Shown: in pieces, positions 63,586 to 64,000 of the stretch | Numbering within the stretch: the first letter of the stretch is position 1 | How the letters are laid out: each line of letters opens with the position of its first letter | Assembly: GCF_000682695.1 (NCBI RefSeq) | Contig: NZ_AWFG01000085.1 | Span: 62,001-126,000, forward strand | Direction of reading: 5' to 3' | Origin: Hyphomonas chukchiensis | Lineage (GTDB): Bacteria; Pseudomonadota; Alphaproteobacteria; Caulobacterales; Hyphomonadaceae | DNA length: 64,000 nucleotides | Translations under genes and position numbers: made by a program | Notes under the pieces: generated by a model | The model's input: only the letters and a program-made list of their open reading frames with translations | Told to the model about the DNA's origin: nothing | Databases searched by the model: none

Positions 63586-64000
63586 TTGTTGCCCCGTCCA
63601 GTCAGGTCAATCCCGGTCGTCTGTTCCAGTCCGTCCGCAATCTGGATCGTATCGAACAGTCCCTGCTGGAGTGGCTGGCGAGGCCGGGACGGGCGGGCCG
63701 GCCCGGGCGACCGGGGTCCCTTTGGCCCGGAAGATCGGACTGGAGTGCCTGCGCTTCCAAAGCCCGGACCGCCTTCATCCGAGTCATCCGACACCGGTGG
63801 CACCATCAGACCTTCATGCAGGGTCCGGATCTGCTGACCCCAGCCATCCAGGCGAGCTGCGGGCAGGGCCTCACCATCCCGGGGCGGCTTCATGAGGCGT
63901 GAGGTGAAATTGCGATCGGCATAATAGCGTAGTTTCTTCGCCCGGATCGGCGGACAGCCGGCAACAAGGACAAGCTCCTCGGACGAGGGCAGCTGCATGA
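63582..64000 (-). CDS. traG: Conjugal transfer coupling protein TraG, C-terminal end (partial)
   Basis: Only the C-terminal 138 codons are in the window; the start lies beyond base 64000. ELVLVAGCPPIRAKKLRYYADRNFTSRL is the characteristic end of the TraG/VirD4 ATPase domain, then comes a Pro/Gly/Arg-rich disordered tail of about 100 residues. The coupling protein docks the relaxosome to the mating pore. Its place ahead of the RHH gene and trbB fits a Tn4371-like order. Confidence 0.85.
   Translation of the reverse strand, partial: MQLPSSEELVLVAGCPPIRAKKLRYYADRNFTSRLMKPPRDGEALPAARLDGWGQQIRTLHEGLMVPPVSDDSDEGGPGFGSAGTPVRSSGPKGPRSPGPARPSRPRQPLQQGLFDTIQIADGLEQTTGIDLTGRGNK

Overview
The window reads as chromosomal DNA of a GC-rich alphaproteobacterium, most likely a Hyphomonas-like member of the Hyphomonadaceae/Caulobacterales (inference). 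The basis is the housekeeping gene order (ppiD-trpE-trpG-...-trpD, tpiA-secG-pyrG, ppx-rlmE, guaB...guaA), the TonB-receptor/TPR-sulfotransferase pair, the Anbu proteasome-like cluster and an integrated trb-type conjugation module. I saw no rRNA, tRNA or CRISPR array.

Layout. 1-5.3 kb: a minus-strand operon of ppiD, trpE, trpG, an alpha/beta hydrolase and trpD, the last cut by the window edge. 5.4-8.4 kb: tpiA, secG and pyrG on the plus strand. 9.2-15.6 kb: a minus-strand block holding a DNA photolyase, an FAD oxidoreductase, a DUF1365 protein and a cyclopropane-fatty-acid-synthase-like methyltransferase, joined by 4-base overlaps, followed by an unknown protein and a short-chain dehydrogenase. 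A near-ideal ECF11 (RpoE/ChrR, singlet-oxygen) promoter, TGATCC-N18-TAAGA with a perfect 16-bp palindrome in the spacer, sits directly upstream of the photolyase, which appears to start at a rare CTG. 15.8-19.3 kb: hldE, with a possible coupled leader peptide, a 59-residue protein and an SLC13 transporter. 19.4-26.6 kb: hspQ, ppx, rlmE, two tandem dodecins, a GFA protein, a Cys-rich lipoprotein, a serine hydrolase and guaB. 26.6-32.7 kb: a GNAT protein, an FAD oxidoreductase, a DUF1330 protein, an RsmB-type methyltransferase, guaA and rpiB. 32.8-39.8 kb: branched-chain (valine) acyl-CoA catabolism with two crotonases, mmsB, mmsA, a divergent LysR regulator and a CoA transferase. 40-43.9 kb: a four-gene operon of permuted ATP-grasp, alpha-E, transglutaminase and Anbu protease. 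44.4-46.6 kb: a remnant of one BCCT transporter facing an intact BCCT gene. 46.8-52 kb: a TonB-dependent receptor, a TPR-sulfotransferase and a MarR regulator.

52.2-64 kb is one end of an integrative conjugative element: a tyrosine integrase converging with an AlpA-like regulator, a DUF2274 protein and the mating-pore operon trbBCDEJLFGI read from the right, preceded by a ribbon-helix-helix protein and the C-terminal end of the TraG coupling protein, which runs off the window. The gene order matches Tn4371-type elements. The relaxase, cargo and other att end lie outside.

The observations most worth following are the photo-oxidative-stress promoter and lipid/DNA-repair operon, the Anbu/ATP-grasp cluster whose product is unknown, and the triple GCACTAG repeat just upstream of the integrase.
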